Positions 12,419 to 27,300 of a stretch of 64,000 nucleotides of DNA are shown piece after piece (within the stretch, counting starts at the first letter, position 1; each line of letters begins with the position of its first letter). Under the pieces are notes generated by a model. That model ran no database searches, was not told the origin of the DNA, and saw only the letters and a program-made list of their open reading frames with translations. Where the stretch lies: assembly GCA_036244855.1 (NCBI GenBank), contig BQKZ01000005.1:162343-226342 (forward strand), in the 5' to 3' direction. The translations under genes and the position numbers were made by a program. The DNA comes from Temnopleurus reevesii (Eukaryota > Echinodermata > Echinoidea > Temnopleuroida > Temnopleuridae).

Positions 12419-15400
12419 CCTACCATGTTACACAGCAGATTGAGTGAGATTCAATATTCAAGCCCATCATCACTGGATGACTGATGATATAGATAGCTGT
12501 AACGGCGGACTGGTTTTGGTAAACCAAAGGGTGTGGCTTAAATCTGTTCATCTTGGAGGTTTTCCTAGAGGATCATAGCCCTTAATGCGAGAGATTCCTA
12601 TCAGCCAAATGCTCCAAAAGACGCATATACTTTTTTTCAATATGAGTGCAAGGGAGGATCAAAATGCCTGGGACTGGAACACAAGTCATGAGACTTTGTA
12701 GGTCTGAAGGTGATAAGCCATTAAACATGTGGTAGAAAGATGAGAAATTTTTATTCAAGCTCATCATCTGACTAATTAAGTGATGAAAATGTAGCAATGA
12801 TGAATTTGTTCACTTGTGGGCTTAGCTTTTAAACTTCTTTGCTTAGTCTTGCACATTCAGAAAACAGAAATGAAGGAATACCCTAAGAAAGAAAGGCATT
12901 TTTTTATTTTGAAAGCTAAGCATTTCTTATTTGTGAGTAAGCTCTATTAATGTCATGTGAAAGTGGATGCCCCCACTATAAAATCCAACATTATCTTCTT
13001 CACTTGATCATGTTAACCTTTTACCTCCCCATACCCAATTTCAGTCTTTTCAACTGAGATCCCTCAGCGATTGATCCAGTTGGATTAATAAGCATATTTA
13101 CATAGCTGCCAACTGTTACTGATTTTTAGTAATTATTACTAATTTGGGGCGTAAATTTGTAATGTTTTCTGTAAAATTCACAAGAGATTACTGATAAGAT
13201 AAGTACCATACATTTTAATGTATAATACGTGAAGATTGCTAATTAGTGGGAGGATTATTAATAGTTTCCACTCTCTCATGTTGGCAGCTATGTATTTGTG
13301 CCATGGTTGTGTTTCTTTTATCTCTGATCGCGAGTCTGTATCATATTGATGGTATGGGAGCTTACCTTCTTGAGGTAATTCAGTAGAGGTATGCACACAA
13401 TTCAAACATTTAAGATCCAAAGAATGAATTTAGAATGAGGGTTATCACTGAATGCAGGAAACCGTCTCTAGTCTTACTCGTGTGCATCTCTAAGAAACAT
13501 AGAGTGGAGCAATGTATTCCACAGCGATTTAAGAAACATTCAGCTGTAGAATGTACAGAGACTAAAGTGTGCTACAGTCATATATCGAGAAGAAAAATTT
13601 ATATTACTACAATTCAATATGGCGTTTGTATGCACTTTGCTATATGATTGGAAGACAGAGTACAATATATTGAGCACAACATGATGTTCCGGCAATCCTC
13701 AATGTTACTTGTAGACAATATGACAAGAAGGATATTCTTTTGATGACATACTTTGACTATAAAGGGGAAGAATACATACAAGAAATTACTCTCCATTGAG
13801 TGTTTTCAATCTTGTAACTTGGTATAATCGACAATGAAAAATATCATGGGAAATATTGTTGCTTTGTGTGATGGGGATCCTAACATTTTTGGTTGGTCAA
13901 TCATTGTGCTAAAGTGTGAGTGCTAATGTATACACACAGTTTGCTCTTTTACGGGCAATTACACTTTAAAGGCTTTATAGTAACAGCATGATAATGTTTC
14001 CAATGATGGTCAGATATTGATCTTTGGAAAAAAAGGAGAATGAAACTTTTATACTAATCATGTAAACAAAATTTTTAGCGCAAGTACTTTTATAAAGTCA
14101 GTAGGGAAGTTGTATCAAATTCTGTGCAAAGACCAATACTCCCAGTCCGGAAATAACTGGCATATGATTTTCAACATGCAAAATGGATTCATGTGAAAAG
14201 TCATGATATACATTTTATAAGCATATTGGTCATACAAAAACTCTTGAATTTTGTGAGGAAGAGCGAACTAATTTGACCAGATTTCCAAAAAGTAGTTTGG
14301 AAATGTAAATTACCTACAGTAACTGCCATCATTACAAAAGCAATGCTTGTCTTGGATAGATTTTAATATTCCACCATTTCAGGTTACTTTGCAATGAACA
14401 ATTTTAGTAATTCTGTCTGTGTCTCGTTTTGGCTCTATAAAAACAAATGGACTGCAGTGTAGGAGACTAAGGGATTTGATGGAGGGCCAAGCATTATTGT
14501 ACTGAAATGTAATGGGTATTAAAAGCAGCATTGTCATAAAGATGCATAGCTTGTTGTATTCTGTTTTCAAGCCCAGTTTTGATTTTTCATTGTTCATCCT
14601 TCATGTATTCATTCTGTTTTCAGTATGACTATCTTTTCATTCTTTGAATTTCTATCTACATTGTGTCATTATTTCACCCAGTTTTTATTGCTCCCACCAA
14701 TGCTGGTGATGCTGGTGGCAGAATCTACTAATTAATCCAGTTGTTCCTATCCCACAATTATACACTTTGATTTCTATTGTTAAGCATACCATGTATATGC
14801 TGGGTCAAACTAACAAAGTTCGTCTAAAATCATTTTATAACATATTCAGAACTCTATGTTGGAACACATTTATATTGGATTTAAATGTATATTGGGCATC
14901 AATTTAAATTTGAAGTTAATTTTCATAATATTTTATTCAATTGGAAATTGCAACCAAATTGACTCTATATTTTGATACTACACCCCAGGCCTGAAATTGA
15001 CTGGGGTATTCAAGGCAAATTCATAAAAACCTTGCAACTTATGAAGACCTTGCGTACAGCCTGTCTTAATCATAGAGAACTTAGGGAATTGATGATAACT
15101 ATCAATAAGCGTTTAGAGTTTCTAATAATCTTTAAATTTTCTGGCAAGCTTTTAATAGCCTGATGATGATATCTCATATGGTGTTCCCCCTGTATCGACT
15201 TGTCAACTAATTGACCATTGGTCAGTGGCAATGCTTAGCGAGAAAGCATAGCATGCATATTTCGAGAGACAGCCCAACATCATACAAAACCTGAAAGGCT
15301 TTAGAAAGTCCTCAGGAGAGGATGAATGATTGCAAATTCAAGGTTAGTAGAAGATGTTACAACTTGTTTAAAGAGTGAAATATGACATAAAAGATGATTG

Positions 15401-15775
15401 AAATGAGCAACTGGTCTAGTATCTTCTGTTTCCCCATATTGTCGTTTCCCATACACTAAATGTTGGCGCATATTTTTCTTCTTGTATAGTTTCCTTGGTC
15501 ATCGGTAGTTCACACATCAGATAGGGGAATCATGCTAACAGGGTGAATAAAAACAATATTTTGGATGTGTGAGTCGCTTGCCTTTATCAATGATGTATGT
15601 ATTGTTCTGTTTATGTAAATGTAAAGATTATGTTTATATTTATGCTTATGAAGCAAATAAATTTAATTATCAGAAACAGGTTATTTGTCTTGCATGATTC
15701 AATACTATTTGAGATAATTCAGAATCTGAACTATTCACTATTTATGAAATACAACAGTGGAACCTCACTTGAAAG

Positions 15776-16052
15776 AGCATGTGGACCTGGCTCTTGCCTT
15801 TTAACCAGAGGGCCAAGGTTCAAGTCCCACCCATGGCCTTAATTTCCTTCAGCAAGAAATTCATCCACATTGTGCTGCACTCAACCCAGGTGAGGTGAAT
15901 GGGCATCTGGTAGGAATATTTATTCCTTGAAATGCCATGTTTGCTAGTGTACGCCGGGCTAAAGCCATGGCAATAATAATGCAAAGTGCCTTGAGCACTC
16001 CGCGGAGTGGATGCGTGCGCTATATAAATTGCATCTATTATTATTATTATTA
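15776..16052 (+). mobile_element. tRNA-derived SINE (family 1, copy A)
   Basis: Contains a pol III B-box-like GGTTCAAGTCC, then TCCTTCAGCAAGAAAT, CACTCAACCCAGGTGA, a GCGCTATATAAATTG segment and an ATT-repeat tail. The same order appears, reverse-complemented, at 55405-55762 and 57202-57450, which defines a repeat family in this window. Confidence 0.8.
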
Positions 16053-16401
16053 CATTAAGCAAACTCTTGTGATAACAAGGTTGATTTTCCTGGTCCTATC
16101 ACTTTGCATTTTATACTGCCATGGCTCTGATATAGGGTTTCTATAGTAGCTAATTTTCCATGTCCAAGCAGCTCATTGTGAATTCCCTTTTATTTTCTTT
16201 CCCTCTTCCACCAGTTTTTATTCTTTTCTACTTTGGTCACTTTTATTGGTTTTCTCTCTTCAAAATCTTCAGTGACTTCACAAGCAAGCAGAGAAATAAA
16301 GTATTTTTTGCATGGCCCTAAAAGATACATCCCATCATAGTTATTTATGCTATAATAATTTCAACCGATACCCCCATTTTTGTAATACGTGAACCTACGT
16401 A

Positions 16402-16565
16402 CAGTCAAACCTCGTTATAACGAGGCCCATATGACAAGAGAAATCGTCTCTTTTATATTGAAACCTTGTTATATCAGGGCCAAAATACAATAAAACATAA
16501 AGAGATGGGACCTTGATATGATGAAATCTCTTTAAATCAGTGCTCTTTATAACGAGGTTGGACTG
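16402..16565. mobile_element. Pogo/Tigger-like MITE, copy 1
   Basis: Starts CAGTCAAACCTCGTTATAAC and ends with its inverted form (CTTTATAACGAGGTTGGACTG), flanked by TA on each side (16400-16401 and 16566-16567). The CAGT terminus and TA target duplication are typical of pogo/Tigger relatives of the Tc1/mariner superfamily. At 164 bp it has no transposase. Confidence 0.85.
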
Positions 16566-18180
16566 TACTAGCATGATCTATTGATGATCTTATACCTTTG
16601 AAGTAGGAGATCTGCCAATGGATTTGATCTTCATGCCCCTGTGTCGGCCCAGCATTTCTGAAAATTAAAAATGCTCCCTAAATGCACACTATATGTAGGA
16701 CTGACGTTCGTTGCGCTCAAGGAGCGTAAGCCGAGTGTCAGTCCATTATATGACCAGCAATCTTTGTGTCCAGGGAGGGTTTTAAATTTTCAAAAACTCG
16801 GCCGATACAGGCTAATAATGCAAAGGTTTGAGTCAGCCTTAATATACAGCTGGCTTGTTATAAAAGGATCTGATGTTAATCTTCCTTGTATGAAGAGATA
16901 GTGATCTGGTCGTAACTCTTTACAAATGCATTGTACTAAGTTTCCACTGTATTTACTAAAACCATACATCCTTTGTGAATACATGTACAGGCAAATGGAA
17001 ACATTACAAGCATTTTGCCTTTTGGTTCTACAAAATAATTCCACAGAAGCATCAATGTATGAATTGTTTTGTTTTTATTGTGTTCATAAACAAACAAATA
17101 ATAGTTCATCTTTGAGTTTCTAAACACAAAAAGAATATCTACACCTCCAATGTTGACAAAATGAAGGCCCTTGCAGGCATTGAAATGACAATAAAGAATA
17201 TTGATACAACAAACGAAAAAAATACCTCCTCAAAAGTTTTCCACAGACATGCCCTAATACTAGCATATTTTACCATTGACCATGTCCTGAAACTTCCAAC
17301 ACTTGCATTACATGTTTGTCTTTAGAGAGGCAAAAGCCTACTTAAAACACTGAACCATTTTAAAATATGGTATAGAATGGAATAAACCACTTTCCTTGTT
17401 ATGATAGTACATTTCATCAAACTTAATTGTGACCGTTGTGTATACCGGTAATCAAATGTCAACTTGAATCTTTCTAGAACCCCAGACCCAAATATGAAAT
17501 TCATTTAGACAATACTTATGCACAATGTAAATTTTACAAAAATACATTGACAAACAAGTTGACAAGGTACATCTTTGTGACTTGGAAACAATCATCAAAT
17601 ATTGTTAACGGTGACAATTACATGCAAGCAGCTTCATATCATATATTTGATAAGCATATAATCTTAGAATTGGATTCCACAGAGTGCTTAATGATTATCA
17701 CACAAAAATATGATTGTGCAAATTATGCACCAAGCTTTGTTAAACGATGGTATAACAATCCCAAATTTAGATGCAAAGTTTAAAATTCAGTGCGATATGA
17801 AAGTGCATCGGATGAATACACAAGTGTATTTTACCCTTGATAAACAAAGTGTGTCTGTAGATTCATTTATATCATAAAACAATGATCAATGAATATGATA
17901 TTTATTTCTGCACATGCAACCAATATCTTGCAAATTACATATATTGTGGCTTTAACAAAACTAAATTGCAATTGAAATTCCTAACTATTGTGATAAACAA
18001 CCTTATTGTTTTAACTTGATCTGGTCCAGTTTCTCTGGGTAATTATCACTTTAACACATCTTCGGCACATCAACATGTAGTAGATCAAAACTTACCACAC
18101 AGAGAGGAAACATGACGTAAATTGATCTACATGTAGTATATTTTCAATATCACATGGGAATATCATGGTACGGTGGAAAA

Positions 18181-18337
18181 CCAGGGTGGTGTTTCACCAA
18201 GTTACGAAGACTTAACAACTGTAAGAAAGACTGGATTAGGGTAATGACTTAGATGCTCAATCATTCAGCACAAGAAATGTTACAAATAATTCTTAAAGTC
18301 GTTAAGACTTTTGTAACTCGCTGAAACATCACCCAGT
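18181..18337. mobile_element. MITE with GGTGTTTCACCAAGTTAC ends, copy 1
   Basis: The left end (GGTGGTGTTTCACCAAGTTA, then CGAAGACTTAAC) and the right end (GTTAAGACTTTTGTAACTCG, then CTGAAACATCACCC) are inverted repeats of about 38 bases. A relative with the same ends lies at 22711-22862. Confidence 0.75.
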
Positions 18338-19655
18338 TCTATATATTCTACATTTAACACGGAATGATATTCCTGCCATATCAAGTTGATTTTTGACTGT
18401 CCAAAGAACCTCATTAAACTGGGTTTCCACTGTACACACCATCTTATATTTGTGATGTATTCTAACACATGAATGTGAATGTGGAACATATTACATTCAG
18501 AACTAATATCAAAAGGCACTTTGTGATTCACAGTGAACAAATTGGACGATGAGACTCTTTAAAATACAACCATAAATGAAGCATTCAAAGACACAACAAT
18601 TCACATATATAAAGCGCGTACAAACAAAACCGTAAGTTATTTGGTGTATGATGAGTATATCATCTAGTAGGTATTGTAAAATACTAATCATATTCTGTTT
18701 TACGTTAGAGTTGGAATTTAAATGCTACCTGAAAATTAGGGAAAAACATGTTTTAATGGGTATGAATAGTTGAGGCTTTCATACATCAACATCATCCTCG
18801 TTGATATCATTGTAGGCAATTGACATGTCAATCTTTGTATTGTGTCCAATTACAAATTTAAATTCTTGGAATCTCTGTGAGCTCAAGATTTGGACAAAAG
18901 ACTACAGGTAGATGCAAAATAAAGTTGAGACTGATTACATACATGTCTACAGTAATGAAGTTTAGGATAAAACAAGGATCTTTTTCCTATTCGCGTTTTG
19001 ATAATTTATTCTCCTCACTTTCCTTACCGAAACAATCTTTAACTTTATTTGTATAACATGAACATACACACATGTACATGACTTCTTTAGGGTATCAATA
19101 GCTGCAGAACACCCAAACAAGAATTAAATAAGAATTCATGGAATGTTCTAAATATAAAAGAAATTATCAATAATCCTAAATAATCCCCAATTAGATCATA
19201 TTCAGCTGGTATAGAACACGATATTACAAAATAATAAGATTTAAAAAGCAACATTCAGAGTGAAAATAAATATCAAACTATGGGCTTCTACTGCATAGAA
19301 GAAAAAAAGTTACATACAATACCCTAGTTACAAAGCCAGATAACTTAGCCGTTAATTATCAAAGCACTGATTGGAACAAAAATAACCAAACATTTGAAGC
19401 TGAAGGATATTCTATCTCAAGAACATGCTCATGAAATTTGACCAATCATTCACAAGGGAATAAAAACAATCTTATTTAAACAACTTTTAGGGAGCACAAT
19501 CATTCATTCATGGTTCAAACTTGCCGATCATTCTTTTAAAGAAATAATAGTTATTCAATATTGGTATAATGCATAATAGGGAGGGTTATCTTGTGTTTGA
19601 TGAAAATATATGCATAAATAAATTAATTGGAAATTCTAAATATATGACAGACTAA

Positions 19656-19735
19656 AGGGGTGTTACTTGAAACTCGCGATCAATTGCAAGTTGCAGTTGA
19701 TTTGCAACTGATCTTAAGTTTCTGGCAACACCCCT
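19656..19735. repeat. Foldback repeat with AGGGGTGTT/AACACCCCT ends
   Basis: Eighty bases beginning AGGGGTGTTACTTGAAACT and ending AGTTTCTGGCAACACCCCT, with TTGCAAGTTGCAGTTGATTT inside. A similar TTGCAAT/GTTGATTTGCAA pattern ending in AACACCCCT occurs in synthetase intron 2 near 1258-1412 and may be a diverged relative. Confidence 0.6.
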
Positions 19736-20280
19736 AGAGGTTAAATAAACTATAGAATATACAGTTCTCCATTGTATTTTCAGTACTGTTCTTCTCAACT
19801 GCAGGGCCATTACGAGTGATGTTGAATCAAATGGCACCTCTTAAAAATATGACCTTATAAATATCTATGAACATACTAATGGTATCAAGCACTATAGAAT
19901 TTTTTATTTTCCATGTCACATTGCTATAATAGAAAGTTTAGGGCAAACCTAATAAACAAAACTAATAAGAAATTAACAACAGAAAGGAAGCATTACTTTC
20001 AATTATCCTGAGTCTTGATTACATTACAAGAAAATCTGAAGCCTCAAATGTGATGGACCATACGATGGATATCATAAAAAGTATTGACAATGGTTGAACT
20101 TTGTTGGTACATCAAAATTTTACAAAAAAATGTTCACCTAATTTTTAGCATACTATGGCGATTCCCAGAAAGTTACGAATGATTACAAAATGATAATTAC
20201 CAACCAAAGGCATTATCAAAATATATTTTCTGAAGGACAGATACAGTACATGCATAAGAACAGACAGCCCTGAGAAGACC

Positions 20281-20675
20281 AGGGCCCCACTGCATAAAGC
20301 TTAAAAATATGACAACTTTGCCATTAAGCCCTTTGCAGCCTTGTGTTAATAGGCTGAACCATGCCATGGCGTTTTCTTGGTACAGTCTTACCTTGTTATA
20401 ACGAGGTCATTGGGACCAGAGAAATTACTTCCTTTTTTGTCTTTACATTTTTTTCATTTTTTATTCTTTCTTATATTTTTTTTTTTATTATATTGAAACC
20501 TTGTTACATCAGGGCCAAATTACAATAAAATACAAAGAGATGAGACCAGGAAAATTACCTTGTTAAAACGAGAGCTCGTTATATCAGCGCTCTTTATAAC
20601 GAGATTTGACTGTACACATGATGTACACATAAATGTACATGTACACATAAATTTAAGTTTAATGCAATGGGCCCC
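20281..20675. mobile_element. Outer MITE with GGGCCCC ends, carrying a nested insertion
   Basis: Left end AGGGCCCCACTGCATAAAG and right end TTTAATGCAATGGGCCCCA form an imperfect inverted repeat of about 19 bases. Without the pogo-like element at 20383-20612 the outer element would be about 165 bp. Confidence 0.5.
20383..20612. mobile_element. Pogo/Tigger-like MITE, copy 2 (nested)
   Basis: Starts CAGTCTTACCTTGTTATAAC and ends CTTTATAACGAGATTTGACTG, with TA at 20381-20382 and 20613-20614. The interior shares TTGAAACCTTGTTA, ATCAGGGCCAAA and TACAATAAAA with copy 1. A T-rich tract in its first half makes it longer than copy 1. Confidence 0.8.
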
Positions 20676-21392
20676 AGAATGGTCATTTGCATCCTATTGC
20701 AAATCCCCATTTCAATCGACCACTTTTGTAATGTATTCAAATTTATTCATGTTTGCCAAGACAAATTAGTTATGCAGCTGTCAAAAAATGGTGACAATAT
20801 AATATTCAGAATGCCACTAGCATACATTGCTACATTGGACAAACATTGCAGCTTGACCAACCTAGCAACAACCATTACATGCTTTCCACATCCCTTCTAT
20901 TGAAATACGATTGTTCTATATCAAGAAAACAAATATCTTGTCATTGTTCGTTTGACAAAGAAGCGTGCATAAATTTGAATAAATTACGAAAGTGGCCTAT
21001 TCTATGCTATCAAAATACTCTGCATTCCTATGTGCTAAATGTATAAATTGAAATATAAAACAAACTAAAATAAACACAAAATAACGCATTGTGAGAAAAA
21101 TATCTAATTTGCATGTGGGTCTGAATTGTAAGCATGCGATGCAGACTGAAGCGAGTGTCAACATTTTCATCAAAAGCAATGACCCCAAAATTTGGACCAT
21201 GTACATCGTAACATCAATTTCAAATTCTCAGTGCAACCCAAACTAACACTCACACACTCTCTCATTCTCTCTCTTTCTCTCTCTCTCTCCCTCTTGATTA
21301 GTGCCAGTGTCATCAGTCAATTAATTCATATCTAACACATAAAAAATGTATCTCTCTCTTGATGATATCTACAACAAAATATTTGATGAGCC

Positions 21393-24300
21393 TTAGAATC
21401 CTTGGAGACCATTATATACAGTTTGCGCCGATGTCTGCTTGAGTATCGATTGTAGACCTAGGCAAAAGAGAACGAAAGGAAATAAATCTCCATTATACTG
21501 TGACAGAGTCTAGAAACTTGCAATTAGAGTGTTACTGCAGGTAAGTATTTTATTTCCAATACCAATGCAACTGTAAATGTTCCAATATTAACTTGCATTG
21601 AATTTCCTTGCAAGTTATAGGTAAACCTTAGACCAACAAAAAATGTGAAATATAATGCTTGGTTCATAACTTTTTCTCTTAACATCATTCTTCACTTTCA
21701 TTTATCAACTCAATAATATAGGTCAAATATAGGTCAAACATAGCGCTCAACTTTTTGTAGTGAAAATATATGAAACCTTATTCCAAAAACAGATTATATT
21801 TGAATGAACTTTAGACATATCAGGCAAGTAAAGAAACCACACATTAACTTTCAGTGTACAATAATCAAACATAGCAATTTTTTTTTCAATCTTGACATTG
21901 AGTCATCATTATTGCATAGAGTATGACCTATCTAATTTGTGCTTCATAAAGTTGTGCACAGATCTCACACGACAGTATGAACGACTGGTGAGCATTTCTC
22001 GCACTCAAAGATAACTCCTGGTGCTGCATCCCACCAAATAAAGTATTACCAGTCGTTCGTACAGGCGTGCGTAAATCTACGCACAGCTTTTTGCCTAGAA
22101 TCATACCAAAGTTTCCTCACAGCTCATTATTCTGACTTACTTTCTTTTTGTTCTGTGCTCATATCTCCTTTAGGGAAGTCCACATCAAATGTAATAATAA
22201 GTGTTCCTCTGGCGTTATTGTTTTCATAGTTTGGCATTCCTTCTCCTTTCTTCCTCATCTTAGCACCAGGCCATGTTACTTTATCTCGCATTATATGTAC
22301 CTGGAAAAATGAGTAATTGAAAGGACATATTTAAATAGGGTGCTTAGGATTGGTGAAACAATGCTTTTGTTGCTCAGGGAAAACACACACAAACTGTACA
22401 TGTACCTGTACTTGCAATTCCTATCAATTACTTACTTGAACACCAAATGCTACATAAAAAAATATGCTATGCATTTCAGTATGTCTCAATAAAAACAGAA
22501 ATCTCACCTTTAAATAATTTTCATTCAAACTCCTCATACTCCAATACATATCTGCCGTTCAAAAAAAGCCATAGAATAGTACATACGTATTTTCCTATGG
22601 TAGGGTAACTGCTCATTTGCAAAAATGACTGATACCAAGTAGACACCAAAGTGAATCAAATTGAATATCACCATAAATAATTCTAATCAATGATATGATA
22701 AGTAGAACAACCAGGGCAGTATTTCACCAAGTTATGAAAGACGTTGAGAACGACAGTTCTTGTTCTGACTGATTGAGATTCTTGCAGGTATCATTAACGC
22801 ATTCCAGTCATTCTTGAAGTCGCTCTTCACTTAAGAACAATTTGGTGAAACACTGCCTAGCTCTGTAGAATATTCTTTAACGATTATATCATCTGTATCA
22901 AATAAATCAAGATGTTCTTGCGTTTCAAATCAAAACTCCACATCAGCATTCCTCTTGCAGATGAGATGACATACCATTTATGAAATATAAGATACATACA
23001 TAGAGCATAGACAATAATAAAATCCATTTGTTTATACTTACTTTATGGCCATCTAAATGTTTAATATCCATTTCAAAGCCTGTCAAGGCATCCACTAATG
23101 ATATAGTGATGTTTGTATAAAGATCATCTCCCTTCCTTTCAAAGATAGGGTGCCTGCAGGAATAATATCACATATAATCATTAAAATCACAAAGATTCTA
23201 TAAGGATCGGGAAAACAATAATCATACATTCTGGGTCATACTCACTCGAATTTGCTTCGATGAGCATAAAAAGACATTTTCCCCATTTATTACATTGATC
23301 CTTTAAAAAATGTGTTGACCTGAAGGAATATTTTGATTTTCCATAAGGAATAAGCATACACCATCAATTAATAGGACCTACATGCATTTTTTGCAAATCT
23401 GAATTGTGCAGTAAGGTTAAAATTACTTACAATTCACACAAATATGTTTTTTTTAGTTTTTAAGGTTTTTCATTGGCAAAGGCTATCAGCAATTCAAGCA
23501 CGTTGCCCTTAGATATTACACAAATACATAACTGCTCAATTTGACAAATGTGTTTGAGTGCTTTCTACTTAAATCAGTTTAGTATTTCATTGAGTTCAGG
23601 CAGTAGGTTAAGGCTCAAATATATGTATCAATAAAATGTAATCAATTTTGCTACAGAACTGCATTAAAAAAAAAATCGATACAAAACAAGTAAAACTTAC
23701 TTTAATGCTATAATTTTAAATCTAAGATCTCCTGGTTCTCCATCCATGTGTGGTTCACCTACAGACAAGTAAACAAACAATATAAACAATAAAAAATCTC
23801 ATGGGCTTATCACGGATATGCGGGAAAACGTACCGGTAGTTAAAACCTATATAACCACACAAAGTATGTCACAAAACTGAGTACACCTCTATCATTTGAC
23901 TTTAAAGGGAACCCGGAGGCAAATGGCTCCCTAAAAACTCCAAGGGGCTCCTTGAAAATCAGTTGAGAAGCCCGGCTGGCTCATCAGCTGGGAAGCCCGG
24001 CTGGCTCATCAGCTTTTTTGACAAATTGATTTTCATAAAATTACAAAATAAAACTGGGCTTCACGAGACTTATACAGGCTCCCCCAAAATAACGTTAAGG
24101 AGCCCGGCTGGCTACCTAAAGGAAAAGTAAAGGTCAAACCCTGTTTGGGCAATTACTTTTTGGATTTACCAGCATTTTCTGGATGACTCATAAAATATGG
24201 TATCAATATACGCAGGTTAAAATAATTTGGAACTGTTCTTAAAATAAAATAATTGTGTAATGACCCAGATGTACTTACTTTGGTGAAATACTGTACAGTA

Positions 24301-27300
24301 TAAGTACAAGAATGCTTACTGACTTGGGTGCGTTACCAAAAAGGTGTACAATTGCAAAACAACCGAAAATTGATTGCAAATTGGAACAAGCAATTGGAAT
24401 GGTGCTTAATCAGCATATTCAAAAGGATGTGCATGAAGCAACCCCCCCCCCCTGTAATTTATGAAACAAAGAAGTTCTGCACATGTACAATCAAAGCTTG
24501 AGAGTATAAAAAATTATAGAATTCGAGTTTTACAATCTGGCTCAGTTCATGACTCAAGTTATCCCTGTCTGTACTCGGGTGAACGAAACTGCACACCTAT
24601 GGAAAATGAGTGGTCTTTCATAATATAAGAAAATTAGAATACCCTAAGGTTGGTGAAAACTTGAACTGATCAATGTCCACCCTTGAATACCTTCTTCAAA
24701 CTGATTAATGTTGAGCTGATTAGAGTTGCCAACTACTGCGATAACACAGGAAGATATAGAATTAGAAATCCGAGTTAGTCTCCGAATCTCATCTCTGATC
24801 ATGAAGCAATGATTACTTTCAGATGCAATTAAAGAACTTCATCAATTTAAACTCACCTTCTGCTATAAATGGGTATTCTTGGCCGTCATTCATACCAGCT
24901 TCCACCTCGATTTCTAGAAGCTTCTCTTCATTAACAAATCTGGCAGGGAAAAAGACAAGGTTGGCTCATGAGGTAAAGCATCTATGAGAACAGAGTAGTG
25001 GGTAAGGCATTATTGCCTCACACACCCTCTGGGAATATCAGCCAGCAAAAAAGTCTGGGTAAGTTAGGGTTAGATATTAGACGATTTGATACGGTAGGTG
25101 CCTTGAAATGGTATGGATAGCTTGAAACCATCAAGTAACCAGATGGTTTCAAGTTTGATATATAAGATTATAACGACAACATTCAAACCAATCAACATGT
25201 AGTTATATACAGTGGAAACTCGGTATAATAAGGTGCTTGGGACCATCAAAAATACCTTGTTATAGCAGTAATATCCTTATAATAGAGTTAAAACACAATA
25301 AGTTATATAGAGCTGGGACCGGATTTTGAACCTCCTTAAAGCAGATATTTTGATATATCAGATCTCTTTACACTGAGTTTCCACTGTATGTATCTGGAGT
25401 TTTGTTATTTCAGGTTCTTTCCCTTTCTTGACAGAGAAGAACCAGAATTCATTAATACAATTTGAAGAAATTTTCTGGGTATTATGATTTGTGAACAATA
25501 TTATCATTCATCATACAAAAGAGGGAAAAGGAAACACTATCATTACCTGGAAAAGAATGTAACATAATACAAAATTCAAGTTTTCACTTAGAATTGATTA
25601 ATATAAAAAGAATAATCACAAGTTGACAATTCATTGACCAAAATATGCATAAAAATATTTGCTTTGCATGAGTTTTCAAAATATGTCCATGCATTCATAT
25701 GCATCAGTGCCGGATTTCTCAACTTGTGGGTAATGAAAGGAACGAAAAGAAAAAAGTCTCAGGTATATCGGACGATTGAATCTTTATAAAAACGATATTT
25801 GGCCTATGTGCTGATTTCAAACTAAAGTTCCTTACCTGACATTTGGGCAATCATCACAGACTTCTTTCTGTGTCATCTGGAATCTGCCTGGACCTAGCTG
25901 GACTGTCTGCATCTCTTGACGACAGTTACATCTTCTCTTGCCAGGTGCTTCCGTCGCAACAGGTTTGTAGCGTACAACCTGTGATGTATTTCATACGAAA
26001 TAGGTTACATTTTATCTATGTTCAATAACTTTTACAAAACTTCAACGCTCAAATAAAACAAAGAATCAGTTTCTAGTATCAAGTATTTTATCTCATATTA
26101 CTACACCTCTAAACCTTTCTGACTGAAACAGAGTAATGAAGAAAGTTTACGCTGCTACACGGACTGTGAAGTTTCATAAACCCCTCCAAAGTCCTGCGAT
26201 TGAAGTTTAAGCTTTTTACAACTACCGAGTGTATAAGCATCATCAAGTGTCATCTTATGTCACAATCGTTTATTTACCTTTATAATTATACAATTTTTTA
26301 AAATTATGTAATAACAGTATAAGAATACCGAATGCATGGTTATTTTTCACACACGCTTAGATAGTTTTAGACAAAGATAAAAAAGAAACAAAAATTCAGA
26401 ACCTTCTGATATTATGGTGTTTTCGATTTCAGTCAACTGTGACGAAGGGCACGTCCGACCGGAAGTAGTTCATCATAGTTTTGCGCGTCTGCTTATTGTT
26501 ACGTCACAACAAGAAGACGTGTAAAACTATGACATACTAATTCCGGTCAACTGTGACTGTGACTGTGACGAATGAAATTGAAACCTCCATATTCATAACA
26601 ATGAGCATTAAGAGAACTTTAAAAGAAACTTTACATTCTTTACATATACCACACTTACCTCAACAAAATTTCCAGTGTAGAGTTCTTCTAACGTGACCTC
26701 GAGGTCAACTGTGATGTCATCTCCCCTGGGTATATCCTGTCCTCTCCTCTGTCCACCTCCACCACCAAAAGCAAAGTTGAAGTCTCCAAAGAAACTGTGC
26801 CAACAAATCAAAATATTAGAATTAACCACTTTTCATAAAACATTTCTGAAACTGCAGACCTCAGTGACGTCAGAATCTCAGTTTGATATAATGTTTTAGG
26901 TACCAGTTTGCTTTCTAATTGCTCTGGACCCCCATATGGGATAATTGCACCTGAATATAATTTTTCTTTTTTGGGGGGGTCCTTCATTTGCCAATATGAG
27001 TGGAACAAGAAACAAAAAATGCATAAAACATCTGTTTCCCAGGACTAATGTAATTTGTGGTATATCATTTCACAGTATGTTGAAATTAAATTGTATCTCC
27101 TTTCCAAAGAGTCAACAGTAGGGAGTCAATATGTGGATAAGAACAGCTGTTTCAGGCTAAACAACATGACATTGCAGTACATGTTGTAGAAAAAAACATT
27201 TGTAAAGGATTACTGCATCATGTAAACACTCTTTGATTTCTATGGAAGAAATCAATATGAAAATCCATTGGAAGTAGAATTTGAAAATGTCAATATTTCA

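Larger units (their letters stand above)
12419..21392. other. Intergenic spacer between the synthetase and DNAJB11, with 3' UTRs at both ends
   Basis: I see no credible coding exons here. Both flanking genes end facing this spacer (convergent), so each must have its 3' UTR and poly(A) site inside it. Candidate AATAAA signals exist on both strands but none is decisive. Recognised repeats are a SINE (about 15776), pogo/Tigger-type MITEs (16402 and 20383), a second MITE family (18181), a short foldback (19656-19735) and a nested pair near 20281. The rest is AT-rich, unrecognised sequence. Confidence 0.6.
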
